A stretch of DNA of 64,000 nucleotides from Rhodovulum visakhapatnamense (GTDB taxonomy: Bacteria; Pseudomonadota; Alphaproteobacteria; Rhodobacterales; Rhodobacteraceae): positions 186,001 through 250,000 of the forward strand of contig NZ_SOEB01000002.1 of assembly GCF_004365965.1 (NCBI RefSeq), given 5' to 3'. Below the pieces are notes generated by a model. The model made no database searches. It saw nothing but the letters and a program-made list of their open reading frames with translations, and was not told the DNA's origin. Shown piece after piece: positions 35,551 through 44,505 of the stretch. Positions within the stretch are counted from its first letter, which is position 1. Each line of letters starts with the position of its first letter. The translations under genes were made by a program, and so were the position numbers.

Positions 35551-36423
35551 ATGAGCTACGACGATCCGAAAACGCTGGTCTCGACGGACTGGCTTGCGGC
35601 GCATCTGAACGATCCCGATCTGAGGATCCTCGATGCGTCCTGTCGGCCGGTCTTTGCCACCGACACCCCGCGCGATCCCCGTGCCGAGTATCAGGCGGCC
35701 CATATTCCCGGCGCGCGCTTCTTCGATATCGACGAGATTTCCGACCAGCGCTCGACCCTGCCGCATATGGCCCCGCCGCCCGAGAAGTTCATCAGCCGCC
35801 TGCGTGCCATGGGCGTGGGCGACGGCCATCAGGTGGTGGTCTATGACAGCGCGGGGCTGTTCTCGGCCGCCCGGGTCTGGTGGACCTTCCGGCTGATGGG
35901 CAAGACCGATATCGCGGTGCTGGATGGCGGCTTTCCGAAATGGCGGGCCGAAGAGCGCCCGGTCGAGGACCTGCCGCCGATGGTGCGCGACCGCCACATG
36001 ACGGTGCAGCGCCAGGCCGGGCTGGTCAAGGACGTGACCCAGGTCGCGGCCGCCTCGAAGCTTGGCGATTACGAGATCGTCGATGCCCGCGGGACCGCGC
36101 GCTTCGAGGGCAAGGACCCGGAACCGCGGCCGGGCCTGCGCTCGGGCCATATTCCCGGCTCGAAGAATGTGCCCTTCGCCAGCCTGCTGAATGCCGATGC
36201 GACGATGAAAAGCCCCGAGGCGCTGAAAGCCGTGTTCGAGGCCGCCGGGGTCGACCTGCGCAAGCCGGTCATCACCTCCTGCGGCTCGGGCGTGACCGCC
36301 GCCATCCTCAGCCTCGCGCTCGAGGTGATCGGGCATCGCAACCATTCGCTCTATGACGGCTCGTGGTCGGAATGGGGCATGTACGGAGACCTTCCGGTCG
36401 AAACGGGACCTGCACGATGCTGA
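35551..36423 (+). CDS. sseA: 3-mercaptopyruvate sulfurtransferase
   Basis: A 290-residue protein with two rhodanese domains (about 1-145 and 160-285). The active Cys244 lies in CGSGVT, the mercaptopyruvate sulfurtransferase loop rather than the thiosulfate (CRKGVT) type. It transfers sulfur from mercaptopyruvate to thiols or cyanide. GGGGGAGG precedes the ATG. It overlaps the aminotransferase gene by 7 bases; that pairing suggests that the aminotransferase may supply 3-mercaptopyruvate from cysteine. Confidence 0.94.
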   Translation: MSYDDPKTLVSTDWLAAHLNDPDLRILDASCRPVFATDTPRDPRAEYQAAHIPGARFFDIDEISDQRSTLPHMAPPPEKFISRLRAMGVGDGHQVVVYDSAGLFSAARVWWTFRLMGKTDIAVLDGGFPKWRAEERPVEDLPPMVRDRHMTVQRQAGLVKDVTQVAAASKLGDYEIVDARGTARFEGKDPEPRPGLRSGHIPGSKNVPFASLLNADATMKSPEALKAVFEAAGVDLRKPVITSCGSGVTAAILSLALEVIGHRNHSLYDGSWSEWGMYGDLPVETGPARC

Positions 36424-37601
36424 ACCGACTTTCCCCGCAATCCCCCGACAAGATCATCGGGCTGATGCAGCAGTTCCGCGCCGATCCGCGCGCGGACAAG
36501 ATCGACCTCGGCGTCGGCGTCTACCGCGACGCCGAGGGCCGGACCCCGGTGATGCGGGCGGTCAAGGCGGCGGAAGAGACCCTGTGGCGGACCCAGGACA
36601 GCAAGGGCTATGTGGGCATCGAGGGCGATCCGGCCTTTCTCGACGCGATCCGGACGCTGGTGCTGGGCGAGGCCGTGCCTGCGGGCCGCGTCGCCGCGGT
36701 GGCGACGCCCGGCGGCACCGGCGCAGTGCGGCAGGCGCTGGAGCTGGTGCGGCTGGCCGACCGCACCGCGCGGGTCTTCATTCCGGCGCCGTCCTGGCCG
36801 AACCACGCCGCCATCGTGAATTTCCTCGGGCTCGGCGAAGTCGCCTACCGCTACTACGACGCCGAGGCGCATGCGCTCGACGTCTCGGGCCTTCTGGCCG
36901 ATCTCGAGACCAGCGGCCCGGGCGATGTGGTGATCCTGCATGGCTGCTGTCACAACCCCACCGGCGCCGAGCTGGCGCTGGCGGACTGGGCCGCCATTGC
37001 CGAGGTCCTGAGCCGCACCGGCGCGCTGCCGCTGGTCGATCTGGCCTATCTGGGCTTCGGCAACGGTCTTGAGGCCGATGCCGCCGGGCTGCGGCTTCTG
37101 GCCGGGGCGCTGCCCGAGATGCTGGTCTCGGTCAGCTGTTCGAAGAATTTCGGGCTGTACCGCGAACGCGTGGGGGCGGTGCTGGCGCTGACCCCGGACG
37201 CGCCCGCGCGCGAGCTGGTGCGCGGCAACCTGTCGAACCTCAACCGCCAGAACTTCGCCTTCCCGCCCGATCACGGCGCCCGCGTGGTGACCGCGATCCT
37301 GGGCGATGCCGAGCTTCGGGCCGACTGGGCGGCCGAGCTGGAGACCATGCGCACCCGGATCGAAACCCTGCGCCGGACGCTGGCCGACCGGCTGCGCGAA
37401 ACCAGCGGCTCGGACCGCTTTGCCTTCCTCGCCGGGCAGAAGGGGCTGTTCTCGCTGATCGGCGCGACCCCGGACCAGGTCGCCGCGATGCGCGAGACCC
37501 ATGGCGTCTATGTGGTCGGCGACGGGCGGATCAACCTCGCCGGTCTGTCGGAAACCAATATCCCGAAAGTGGCCGAGGCGATGCTGGCCGCGGGGATCTA
37601 G
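36417..37601 (+). CDS. Aromatic/aspartate aminotransferase, class I
   Basis: A 394-residue PLP aminotransferase of the AspC/TyrB group. Key segments are IDLGVGVYRDAEGRTPVM, ATPGGTGAVRQAL, HGCCHNPTGAEL and the PLP-lysine region SVSCSKNFGLYRERVGAV; the final arginine for the substrate carboxylate is in DGRINLAGLSE. The reaction is amino transfer between 2-oxoglutarate and aspartate or aromatic amino acids. Coupling to sseA by a 7-base overlap suggests cysteine as a possible substrate in vivo (inference). A strong terminator follows. Confidence 0.92.
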   Translation: MLNRLSPQSPDKIIGLMQQFRADPRADKIDLGVGVYRDAEGRTPVMRAVKAAEETLWRTQDSKGYVGIEGDPAFLDAIRTLVLGEAVPAGRVAAVATPGGTGAVRQALELVRLADRTARVFIPAPSWPNHAAIVNFLGLGEVAYRYYDAEAHALDVSGLLADLETSGPGDVVILHGCCHNPTGAELALADWAAIAEVLSRTGALPLVDLAYLGFGNGLEADAAGLRLLAGALPEMLVSVSCSKNFGLYRERVGAVLALTPDAPARELVRGNLSNLNRQNFAFPPDHGARVVTAILGDAELRADWAAELETMRTRIETLRRTLADRLRETSGSDRFAFLAGQKGLFSLIGATPDQVAAMRETHGVYVVGDGRINLAGLSETNIPKVAEAMLAAGI

Positions 37602-37631
37602 CCCGCCCCGCCCAGCGCGGGCATAAAAGGA

Positions 37632-37666
37632 AACGGCGGGGAAACTTCCCCGCCGTTCGCATTTTT
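37632..37666. terminator. Bidirectional rho-independent terminator
   Basis: AACGGCGGGGAA and TTCCCCGCCGTT form a 12-bp stem (37632-37657) with a minimal loop, followed on the plus strand by ATTTTT (37661-37666). Read from the other strand, the stem is followed by a T-rich tract (TTTCCTTTTAT). It separates the convergent aminotransferase and amtB genes and can serve both. Confidence 0.9.
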
Positions 37667-37684
37667 GAGGACCGGGGCCCCGGT

Positions 37685-39034
37685 TCAGCTGTGGTAGGCC
37701 GACTCGCCATGGCTGGTGAGGTCGAGACCCTGACGTTCGCTGTCGGTATCGACCCGCAGGCCGACGATCATGTCGACGATCTTGTAGGCGATCACCGAAA
37801 CCACACCGCACCACACGATGGTGACCAGCACGGCCTCGGCCTGAACGATCGTCTGACCGATGGTCGAGTAGTCCTCGCCGCCCTGACCGCCGAACATCGA
37901 GCCGCCGAAGAGGCCGGTGCCCAGCGCGCCGACGATGCCGCCGATGCCGTGCACGCCGAACACGTCCAGCGCGTCGTCATAGCCGAACTTGGCTTTCACG
38001 GTCGCCACGAAGAAGTAGCAGATCGGCGACACGATCAGGCCCAGCAGGATCGCACCGATCGGACCCAGCTGGCCGCAGGCCGGGGTGATGGCCACGAGGC
38101 CCGCAACCATGCCCGAAGCGGCGCCCAGCATCGAGGCCTTGCCGCGGGTCAGCGCCTCGACGGCCGACCAGGACAGGATCGCGGCGGCGGTGGCGACGAA
38201 GGTGTTGATGAAGGGCAGGCCGGTGAAGCCGTTGGCTTCGAGGTTGGACCCGGCGTTGAAGCCGAACCAGCCGACCCACAGCATCGAGGCCCCGACCATG
38301 GTCAGCGTCATCGAATGGGGCGCCATGTTCTCTTTGCCAAGCCCGATGCGGGGGCCGACCATGATGGCACCGACCAGCGCCGCGATCCCGGCGTTGATGT
38401 GGACCACGGTCCCGCCGGCGAAGTCCAGCGCACCAAGGTTGAACAGCAGGCCCGCGCCGTCCCAGACCATGTGGGCCACCGGGAAGTAGCAGAAGGTCGT
38501 CCAGATCGCGATGAAGAGCAGCACGGCCGAAAATTTCATCCGCTCGGCGAAGGCGCCGACGATCAGCGCGGGCGTGATGACGGCAAAGGTCATCTGGAAC
38601 GCGATGAACACATATTCCGGGATCACCACGCCATCGGTGAAGGTCGCAGCGGTCGAATCGACGGTGACGCCCGACAGGAACAGCTTGCCGAAGCCGCCCC
38701 AGAACGGCGAGCTGCTGCCGCCGAAGGCGAAGGAATAGCCCCAGAACACCCAGATCACCATCATCATCGCGGTGATCAGCGTGCACTGCATCAGGACCGA
38801 CAGCATGTTCTTCTGACGCACCAGGCCGCCGTAGAACAGCGCCAGGCCCGGCATGGTCATGAACAGAACCAGGATCGTCGCAGTCATCATCCAGGCGGTG
38901 TCGCCCTTGTCCATGATCGGCGCGGCTTCGGCGGCGGCCTCGACGGCCGTGGCGGCATCCTGTGCCAGCGCCGGAAGCGCCGCGGCCGTCGCGGTCAACG
39001 CCGCCAGGCCGAGAATATGTTTGATATTCGCCAT
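37685..39034 (-). CDS. amtB: Ammonium transporter AmtB
   Basis: A 449-residue inner-membrane ammonium channel with a cleaved leader (MANIKHILGLAALTATAAAL...LAQ) and eleven expected helices. Pore histidines lie in FPVAHMVWDGAG and DVFGVHGIGGIVGALG; the vestibule segment FALIVG-type appears as VITPALIVGAFAER. The C-terminus RVDTDSERQGLDLTSHGESAYH is the PII-interaction tail. It follows glnK by 33 bases in the classic glnK-amtB operon, which is nitrogen-controlled in related bacteria. Confidence 0.96.
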   Translation of the reverse strand: MANIKHILGLAALTATAAALPALAQDAATAVEAAAEAAPIMDKGDTAWMMTATILVLFMTMPGLALFYGGLVRQKNMLSVLMQCTLITAMMMVIWVFWGYSFAFGGSSSPFWGGFGKLFLSGVTVDSTAATFTDGVVIPEYVFIAFQMTFAVITPALIVGAFAERMKFSAVLLFIAIWTTFCYFPVAHMVWDGAGLLFNLGALDFAGGTVVHINAGIAALVGAIMVGPRIGLGKENMAPHSMTLTMVGASMLWVGWFGFNAGSNLEANGFTGLPFINTFVATAAAILSWSAVEALTRGKASMLGAASGMVAGLVAITPACGQLGPIGAILLGLIVSPICYFFVATVKAKFGYDDALDVFGVHGIGGIVGALGTGLFGGSMFGGQGGEDYSTIGQTIVQAEAVLVTIVWCGVVSVIAYKIVDMIVGLRVDTDSERQGLDLTSHGESAYHS

Positions 39035-39067
39035 TTTCGTTGTCTCTCTATCCCTGATACGTCCGCG

Positions 39068-39406
39068 TCACACCGCGTCTTCGTTGGTTTCGCCGGTCCG
39101 GACACGCACCGCCTGGTTCACGTCCAGCACGAAAATCTTGCCGTCGCCGATCTTGTCGGTCTTGGCGGTCTTGGCGATCGTCTCGACGACCTGATCGGCC
39201 ATGGCCGAGGTCACGACGATTTCGAGTTTCACTTTCGGAACGAAGTTCACGGCATATTCCGCACCGCGGTAGATCTCGGTGTGACCGGACTGCGAGCCGA
39301 AGCCCTTGATCTCGGTCACCATCATGCCGCGCACGCCGATTGCAGTGAGGGCTTCCCTCACTTCCTCCAGCTTGAACGGCTTGATTGCAGCAATGATGAG
39401 TTTCAC
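39068..39406 (-). CDS. glnK: PII nitrogen regulatory protein GlnK
   Basis: A 112-residue PII signal protein starting at GTG 39406 behind AAGGGG, giving MKLIIAAIKPFKLEEVREAL. Tyr51, the uridylylation site, is in IYRGAEYAVNF of the T-loop. It senses 2-oxoglutarate, ATP and ADP, and blocks AmtB when nitrogen is plentiful. A far longer open frame upstream of the GTG is antisense to the PBP gene and not real. Co-transcribed with amtB. Confidence 0.96.
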   Translation of the reverse strand: MKLIIAAIKPFKLEEVREALTAIGVRGMMVTEIKGFGSQSGHTEIYRGAEYAVNFVPKVKLEIVVTSAMADQVVETIAKTAKTDKIGDGKIFVLDVNQAVRVRTGETNEDAV

Positions 39407-39522
39407 GTTGTGCCCCTTCCGTTGAGCAGGTGACCCCTGCGGGTTTTCACAGCGGCAAGGAAGGGCCGCGAAGCCCACCCGACACAAGCGGATCGAGGTC
39501 AGGAACCGGGCGTGAGGCGGGC

Positions 39523-39553
39523 GATAATGCACAATTTTTGCACAGATATGCAT
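39523..39553. promoter_or_regulatory. AT-rich divergent control region between glnK and the PBP gene
   Basis: A short AT-rich island in otherwise GC-rich sequence holds GATAAT (39523-39528), two direct copies of TGCACA five bases apart (39528-39533 and 39539-39544), and ATGCAT (39548-39553). TGCAC is the half-site of NtrC-type operators, but the second copy is direct rather than inverted. It is the likely control region for glnK and/or the PBP gene; details are uncertain. Confidence 0.4.
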
Positions 39554-39667
39554 CTCCGCTGGAATTTCGGGCATTCTGAAAACCCGCCGCGCGACGCCTT
39601 CGACCTCCACAATCCGGCGCGCGCGCGATATGGTTCGGGCAAAAGGCAGACGAGGCAGTCGACGGAA

Positions 39668-41902
39668 ATGGGCAGCACGGGACGCAGGCCGCCGCCCCTG
39701 GTGGCGGATCGGCGCTATCCGAAGAAAACCGCGCGCAAGGCGCAGCCGAGCGGCCGCAAGCCCCGGACCCGCAGCGGCGGGGGCAGCGGCGGCGGACGGC
39801 GGGGCGGGCGCGCACGGCGCGGAAACCCGCTTGTTCGCGCGATCTCGGGCCTGTTCCGCGGGCTGTTCCGGTCGCTTCTGGGCACGGCGGTGCGGCTGGC
39901 ACTGCTGGGCGTGGTCGCGATCGGCTGCGGGGTCTTCTATTTCCAGCAGCAACTGCCCGAGATGACGGCGCTTCTGGACGGACGCAACCGCGGTTCGGTC
40001 ACCCTGCTCGACCGCGACGGCAAGGTCTTCGCCTGGCGCGGCGAACAGTTCGGCGGCCAGATCACCGCCACAACCGTTGCGCCCGCCCTGAAGAACGCCG
40101 TGGTCGCGACCGAAGATCGCCGCTTCTACCGCCATTTCGGGATCAGTCCGCGCGGCATCGCGGGCGCGATTCGCATCAACCTGGCCGAGGGGCGCGGCCC
40201 GCTGTCCGGCAATGGCGGGTCCACCATCACCCAGCAGACCGCCAAGCTGCTGTGCCTCGGCGTGCCCTACGATTCGAAGACCTGGAAGACCGAGGCCGCC
40301 TACGAGGCCGACTGCCGCCGCACCACGCTTGGCCGGAAGATCAAGGAAGCCCTCTACGCGATGGCGATGGAGGTGAAATATTCCAAGGACGAGATCCTGA
40401 CGATCTACCTCAACCGCGCCTATCTGGGCGCGGGCACGCGCGGCTTCGAGGCCGCCGCCCAGCGCTATTTCGGCAAGTCCGCGAACCAGGTCAACGTCTC
40501 GGAGGCGGCGATGCTGGCGGGGCTTCTGAAGGCCCCCACGACCTATGCGCCCACCAACAACCTGCAACGCTCGCGCGACCGGGCGAACCTGATCATCGGG
40601 CTGATGCAGGACCAAGATTACATCACGCCGAAACAGGCCGCCATCGCCAAGGCCAACCCGGCGAAGCTGTCCGAAGCCGCCGAGTCGCGCGCGGGCGGGT
40701 ATTTCGCCGACTGGGTGATGGGCGCGGGCCCCGATTTCCTGACCCGCGACACCACCGAGGACGTGATCATCCGCACCACCTTCGATGCGCGCATCCAGAA
40801 GGCGGCCGAAGACGCGCTGAAGGAGGTGTTCGAGACCAAGGTCAAGGACGGCTCGAAGGCCGAGGCCGCGATCATCGTGATGTCGGCCGACGGCGCGGTC
40901 CGGGCCATGGTCGGCGGGCGCCAGACCGCGGTCGGCGGGTTCAACCGCGCGACCATGGCGCTCCGCCAGACCGGGTCGTCGTTCAAGCCTTTCGTCTATG
41001 CCGCGGCGCTTGATCTGGGCTACACCCCGAACGCGACCGTGGTGGACGAGCCCTATACCATCAACGTGCCGGGCTCGGGCCCCTATTCGCCCGACAATTA
41101 CGACCACAAGTTCCGCGGCCGCGTGACCCTGACCGAGGCGCTGCAGCATTCGCTGAACATTCCGGCGGTCAAGGTGTCCGAGGCGGTGGGCCGCGAGAAC
41201 GTGCGCCGCATCGCCCATGACTTCGGGCTTCAGGCCGATCTGGCCGCGGGCCCGGCTCTGGCGCTGGGGGCGTCGGAATCGACCCTGATCAACATGACCG
41301 GCGCCTATGCAGGCATCCTCAACGGCGGATCCAGCGTGACCCCCTATGGCCTGACCGAGCTGCGGCTAAAGGGCGATGACACGCCGCTGATGGGTCAGGA
41401 GGGCGGCATGGGCGAACGGGTGATCTCCGAACGCGCCGCCCAAAGCCTCGTCTACATGATGTGGCGCGCGGTCGAGGCGGGCACCGGCCACCGGGCCAAG
41501 CTTTCGGACCGGCAGGTCGCGGGCAAGACCGGCACCACCTCGGCGGCGCGCGATGCCTGGTTCATCGGCTTTTCGGCCGATTACGTGGCCGGGGTCTGGA
41601 TGGGCTATGACGACAACACGCCGTTGAAGGGCGTGACCGGCGGCGGCCTGCCCGCCGAGATCTGGCATGAGGCCATGGTCCGCGTCCACGAGGGCGTGCC
41701 ACCCCGGCCGCTGCCGATGCTGCTGCCCGAAGAGGCGCCGCCGCCCGTCGCGGGCGAGCCCGGCTATCCGGGCCAGTCGGCCGGGCCAGGGACCGGCGGA
41801 TGGGGCCAGCAACAGCCCGTGCAGGACAACCGCGACGACGGCGGCAATCTGGCCGAGAACATCCTGCGCAGCGTGCTGGGGGCGTTCGGGGCCCGAAATT
41901 GA
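39668..41902 (+). CDS. Class A penicillin-binding protein (PBP1A family)
   Basis: A 744-residue bifunctional peptidoglycan synthase. Residues 1-58 are basic and cytoplasmic, a membrane helix follows (about 75-95), then a GT51 glycosyltransferase domain with AVVATEDRRFYRHFGIS and GGSTITQQTAKLL. The transpeptidase domain has the SxxK motif in TGSSFKPF, SxN as SLN in LQHSLNIPAVK, and KTG in AGKTGTTSAARDAW. The C-terminus is Pro/Gly/Gln-rich. ATG 39668 is preferred over 39512, which would begin in the divergent promoter region. Confidence 0.94.
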   Translation: MGSTGRRPPPLVADRRYPKKTARKAQPSGRKPRTRSGGGSGGGRRGGRARRGNPLVRAISGLFRGLFRSLLGTAVRLALLGVVAIGCGVFYFQQQLPEMTALLDGRNRGSVTLLDRDGKVFAWRGEQFGGQITATTVAPALKNAVVATEDRRFYRHFGISPRGIAGAIRINLAEGRGPLSGNGGSTITQQTAKLLCLGVPYDSKTWKTEAAYEADCRRTTLGRKIKEALYAMAMEVKYSKDEILTIYLNRAYLGAGTRGFEAAAQRYFGKSANQVNVSEAAMLAGLLKAPTTYAPTNNLQRSRDRANLIIGLMQDQDYITPKQAAIAKANPAKLSEAAESRAGGYFADWVMGAGPDFLTRDTTEDVIIRTTFDARIQKAAEDALKEVFETKVKDGSKAEAAIIVMSADGAVRAMVGGRQTAVGGFNRATMALRQTGSSFKPFVYAAALDLGYTPNATVVDEPYTINVPGSGPYSPDNYDHKFRGRVTLTEALQHSLNIPAVKVSEAVGRENVRRIAHDFGLQADLAAGPALALGASESTLINMTGAYAGILNGGSSVTPYGLTELRLKGDDTPLMGQEGGMGERVISERAAQSLVYMMWRAVEAGTGHRAKLSDRQVAGKTGTTSAARDAWFIGFSADYVAGVWMGYDDNTPLKGVTGGGLPAEIWHEAMVRVHEGVPPRPLPMLLPEEAPPPVAGEPGYPGQSAGPGTGGWGQQQPVQDNRDDGGNLAENILRSVLGAFGARN

Positions 41903-42476
41903 CCGAAGCACTTGACCGGCGGACCTGAACCGGGCCGCGCGGCTCTGGGTGGATGCCCAAGCGGCCGCCGCGCGTCGGGCCACGACCGCGGCCGGCAGGG
42001 ACGAGAGCTTCGCGGGCTCGCGTCATCAGACCGCAGTCCGGGACGATGACTTCGCGTAACCGCCCGAGGCGCTTGACGCAGTGCAAAAGACCGGCGCGGC
42101 AGAGCCGAGCCGTCGCCTTCCATCTCTTCAACAGGATGGCGCCGACGGCGACGGCCCCGCATCGCGGCCCGACGGATCTCTTGCGTATCGAAGGCGCGGA
42201 TGCAGAGGCGGTCGCGGCCCTGCGGGACAAGGTCCGGATTGTCGTCGGACGGGGTCCGGTGCAGGCCAGCCTGCCCGCGAGCGATAGCCCGAACTGCACC
42301 GGCGGCCATCGGCTGGGATTCGAAGCCGCTAGACGCTGCGACTGTCGGCGGGGCATCAGGGCGCCCCGACCGAAGATCTTGGGGAAGGAAAGCCCGCAGT
42401 GGCCCGTAAAGGTGAGCGGAACCCGCTCAGCGTCAACGATTTGCGGGGACCCTGGCCCCCGACCGAGATGCCGGGA
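41903..42476. other. 574-bp intergenic region, unexplained
   Basis: Between the PBP gene and the end of mlaC. Open frames exist on both strands (for example plus 41953-42690 and minus 41764-42309) but they run into the flanking genes, lack ribosome sites and show no recognisable motif. Base composition is close to that of genes, so this may be a decayed coding sequence. I see no tRNA, terminal inverted repeats or terminator with a T-run. Confidence 0.45.
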
Positions 42477-43118
42477 TCAGCCCAGGGTTCGAAGGTCGCG
42501 GGTCAGCGCGCCGATATCGCCGCGGCGCTTGTCCAGCATGGCGCCGATCTCTGTGCGTTCACTGGCCAGCATGTTCACACCTTCGATGAAGATGTTGAAG
42601 AACTTGTTGCTGCCCGAGCGGTCCGAGACCAGGAACACCACCTCGACCGGGGACTGGCCGCGCAGCAGCGCGGTCGACTTGACCTCGTAGAAGTTCTTCA
42701 CCTGGCGGGCCTGGTTCACCTTGATATCACCGCCGACAAACTCGCGGAAACGGCGGCCATACTTGCGGGCGATATAGCCCTGGAAGGCATCGGTGAAGGC
42801 GCTCAGCTGCGCCGAACTGGCCTGCCGCGCGGCAACGCCCAGAACGGACCGTGCAATCACCGACACATCGGCATAGCGCGCGAAGATCCGCTCGAATTTC
42901 GAGAACATCTGGGCTTCGGAGCCGCCCGAATTGATCGCGCTGTTGATGTCGCCGACCACGCTGTCGATCAGGCGCGAGGCCTCGTCGGTGGTCAGGGCAA
43001 GGGCGCGTCCGGGCGTCAGGCCGGACACGGCCAGGGCGGCACCCGCCATCAGACCGGTCAGCAACAGGCTGCGGCGGGTCGGGGCGAGGACGGGCTTACT
43101 GGGCATTGGGGTCTTCAT
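42477..43118 (-). CDS. mlaC: Phospholipid-binding ABC transport protein MlaC
   Basis: A 213-residue periplasmic lipid carrier. It has a twin-arginine type leader (TRRSLLLTGLMAGAALAVSG). The body matches the MlaC/Ttg2D fold: EASRLIDSVVGDINSAI, FARYADVSVIARSVLG, FQGYIARKYGRRFREFVGG and KFFNIFIEGVNMLASER. MlaC shuttles phospholipids between the outer-membrane MlaA complex and inner-membrane MlaFEDB. GAGGA precedes the ATG at 43118, which overlaps mlaA by 23 bases. The MlaFEDB genes are not here. Confidence 0.93.
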   Translation of the reverse strand: MKTPMPSKPVLAPTRRSLLLTGLMAGAALAVSGLTPGRALALTTDEASRLIDSVVGDINSAINSGGSEAQMFSKFERIFARYADVSVIARSVLGVAARQASSAQLSAFTDAFQGYIARKYGRRFREFVGGDIKVNQARQVKNFYEVKSTALLRGQSPVEVVFLVSDRSGSNKFFNIFIEGVNMLASERTEIGAMLDKRRGDIGALTRDLRTLG

Positions 43119-43863
43119 AGGGATCCTCGTAGGGGTCGAAGTAATCGGTCTCTTGGTTGCGGCTCAGCTTGTGGCGCCGGCTGTCCAGATAGATCTGGCG
43201 CGACTGCGCATAGCTGTCTGCGCTTTCATATAGGACCGAATCTACGAGATCCGAATTTTCATAACGTGCATCCGCCCCCCGAAGCACCCCGGTGCCCGCC
43301 ATCACATTGCGCTCTTCGGAATTGGCCAGCGGCCTCAGCGGGTTCATCGCGAAATCGACAGCACGTCCGATCATGGCACGTTCGGTCATCGGGCCGAGCA
43401 CCGGGAACTCGACATAGGCGCCCTCGCGCATGCCCCAGACATAGAGCGTTTCGCCGAAATCGGTGTCGACCTTGGTCGCGCCCATCCGCGTGGCCGGATC
43501 GAAGATCCCGCCCAGCCCGACCGTGGTGTTGATCAGGAACCGCGTGCCGTTCTGAACCGCATCGCCGGGGCGGAATTGCAACAGGCTGTTGATCATCGCC
43601 CCGGGCAGCGACAGGTTCGAGGCGAAATTGCTGACACCGGTCCGGACCGGACGCGGCACCGACTTGCCATAGGCGGTCGAGACCGGACGGAACACCCCGC
43701 GGTCGAGCGACTTGTTGGCCTCGTGAATCTGCCGGTTCCGCGATTCGTAAGGGTCGCGGATCGTGCCGGGCGCCTCGGGGCGCGCGCAGGCGGACAGAAG
43801 AAGGACAGTGGAAAGAACCGCAAGACGGCCCGACCACAGGGTGGCTTTCCGCAAAGACGACAC
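43096..43863 (-). CDS. mlaA: Outer-membrane lipoprotein MlaA (VacJ)
   Basis: A 255-residue lipoprotein; the lipobox VLLLSAC places the acylated cysteine about residue 26 from the GTG start at 43863. The body has the VacJ landmarks DPYESRNRQIHEANKSLDRGV, SLPGAMINSLLQ and GRFLINTTVGLGGIFDPA-type sequence, and DFGETLYVWGMREGAYVEFPVLGP. MlaA removes phospholipids from the outer leaflet of the outer membrane. An alternative GTG at 43923 would add 20 residues before the signal peptide and is less likely. The C-terminus carries DPYEDPYEDP. Confidence 0.93.
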   Translation of the reverse strand: MSSLRKATLWSGRLAVLSTVLLLSACARPEAPGTIRDPYESRNRQIHEANKSLDRGVFRPVSTAYGKSVPRPVRTGVSNFASNLSLPGAMINSLLQFRPGDAVQNGTRFLINTTVGLGGIFDPATRMGATKVDTDFGETLYVWGMREGAYVEFPVLGPMTERAMIGRAVDFAMNPLRPLANSEERNVMAGTGVLRGADARYENSDLVDSVLYESADSYAQSRQIYLDSRRHKLSRNQETDYFDPYEDPYEDPNAQ

Positions 43864-44040
43864 GAGCTGGATCCAGTCTGATATCGAGACCCCGCCAAGG
43901 AACCACGCCCGGGCGCAGATCACAAGAGCAGAGGCGCAGGGAAACGCGCGCGCGTTGCAGGAATTTTACGGGTTCCGCCCGGCACGGCGCGGGGGTAGCT
44001 TCGGCCCGAACCGACGATCCACCCCTTTCGGAGAGACCAC

Positions 44041-44505
44041 ATGAGCGGCAAATACGAGGCCAGACTGGCCGAGCTTGGCGTCACCCTGCCCGATGCCCCC
44101 GCGCCCGCGGCGAATTACGTGCCCTATGTGACCTCGGGCGCGCTGGTCTTCGTCTCGGGCCAGATCTCGGCCCGGGATGGCGCGATGATCCAGGGCAAGC
44201 TGGGCGCGGACATGGACGTGGCCGCCGGCGCCGAGGCCGCGAAAGCCTGCGCGATCTCGCTTCTGGCCCAGCTCAAGGCAGCCTGCGGCGGCGATCTCGA
44301 CCGGCTGGTCCGGGTGGTCAAGCTGACCGGCTTCGTCAACTCGACCCCCGAGTTCGGCGACCAGCCGAAGGTCGTGAACGGCGCCTCGGACTTTCTGGTC
44401 GAGGCGCTGGGCGATGCCGGGCGGCATTCGCGCTCGGCGGTCAGCGCGGCCTCGCTGCCCTTCGGCGTCGCGGTCGAGATCGAAGGCATCTTCGAGATCG
44501 CATGA
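44041..44505 (+). CDS. RidA (YjgF) family protein
   Basis: A 154-residue member of the RidA/YjgF superfamily, trimeric enzymes that hydrolyse reactive enamine/imine intermediates. It belongs to the longer subgroup with the N-terminus SGKYEARLAELGVTLPDAPAPAANYVPYV. LVFVSGQIS, KLTGFVNSTPEFGDQPKVVNGAS and GRHSRSAVSAASLPFGVAVEIE are the family core, including the conserved arginine in the RSAV segment. It is translationally coupled to the next gene (ATGA). Confidence 0.88.
   Translation: MSGKYEARLAELGVTLPDAPAPAANYVPYVTSGALVFVSGQISARDGAMIQGKLGADMDVAAGAEAAKACAISLLAQLKAACGGDLDRLVRVVKLTGFVNSTPEFGDQPKVVNGASDFLVEALGDAGRHSRSAVSAASLPFGVAVEIEGIFEIA

Noticed and set aside
39407-39470. A sigma-54 promoter for glnK (GG and GC near CGGCCCTTCCTTGCC on the minus strand)
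   Set aside because: The GG and GC are 9 bases apart instead of 10, and the flanking bases do not match TGGCAC-N5-TTGC.
39407-41218. A long upstream extension of glnK on the minus strand
   Set aside because: PII proteins are about 112 residues and the GTG at 39406 has a good ribosome site; the extension is antisense to the PBP gene.
41903-42476. A transposase remnant between the PBP gene and mlaC
   Set aside because: I compared the six frames by eye with common IS5- and IS110-type C-terminal patterns and found no match, and no terminal inverted repeats.
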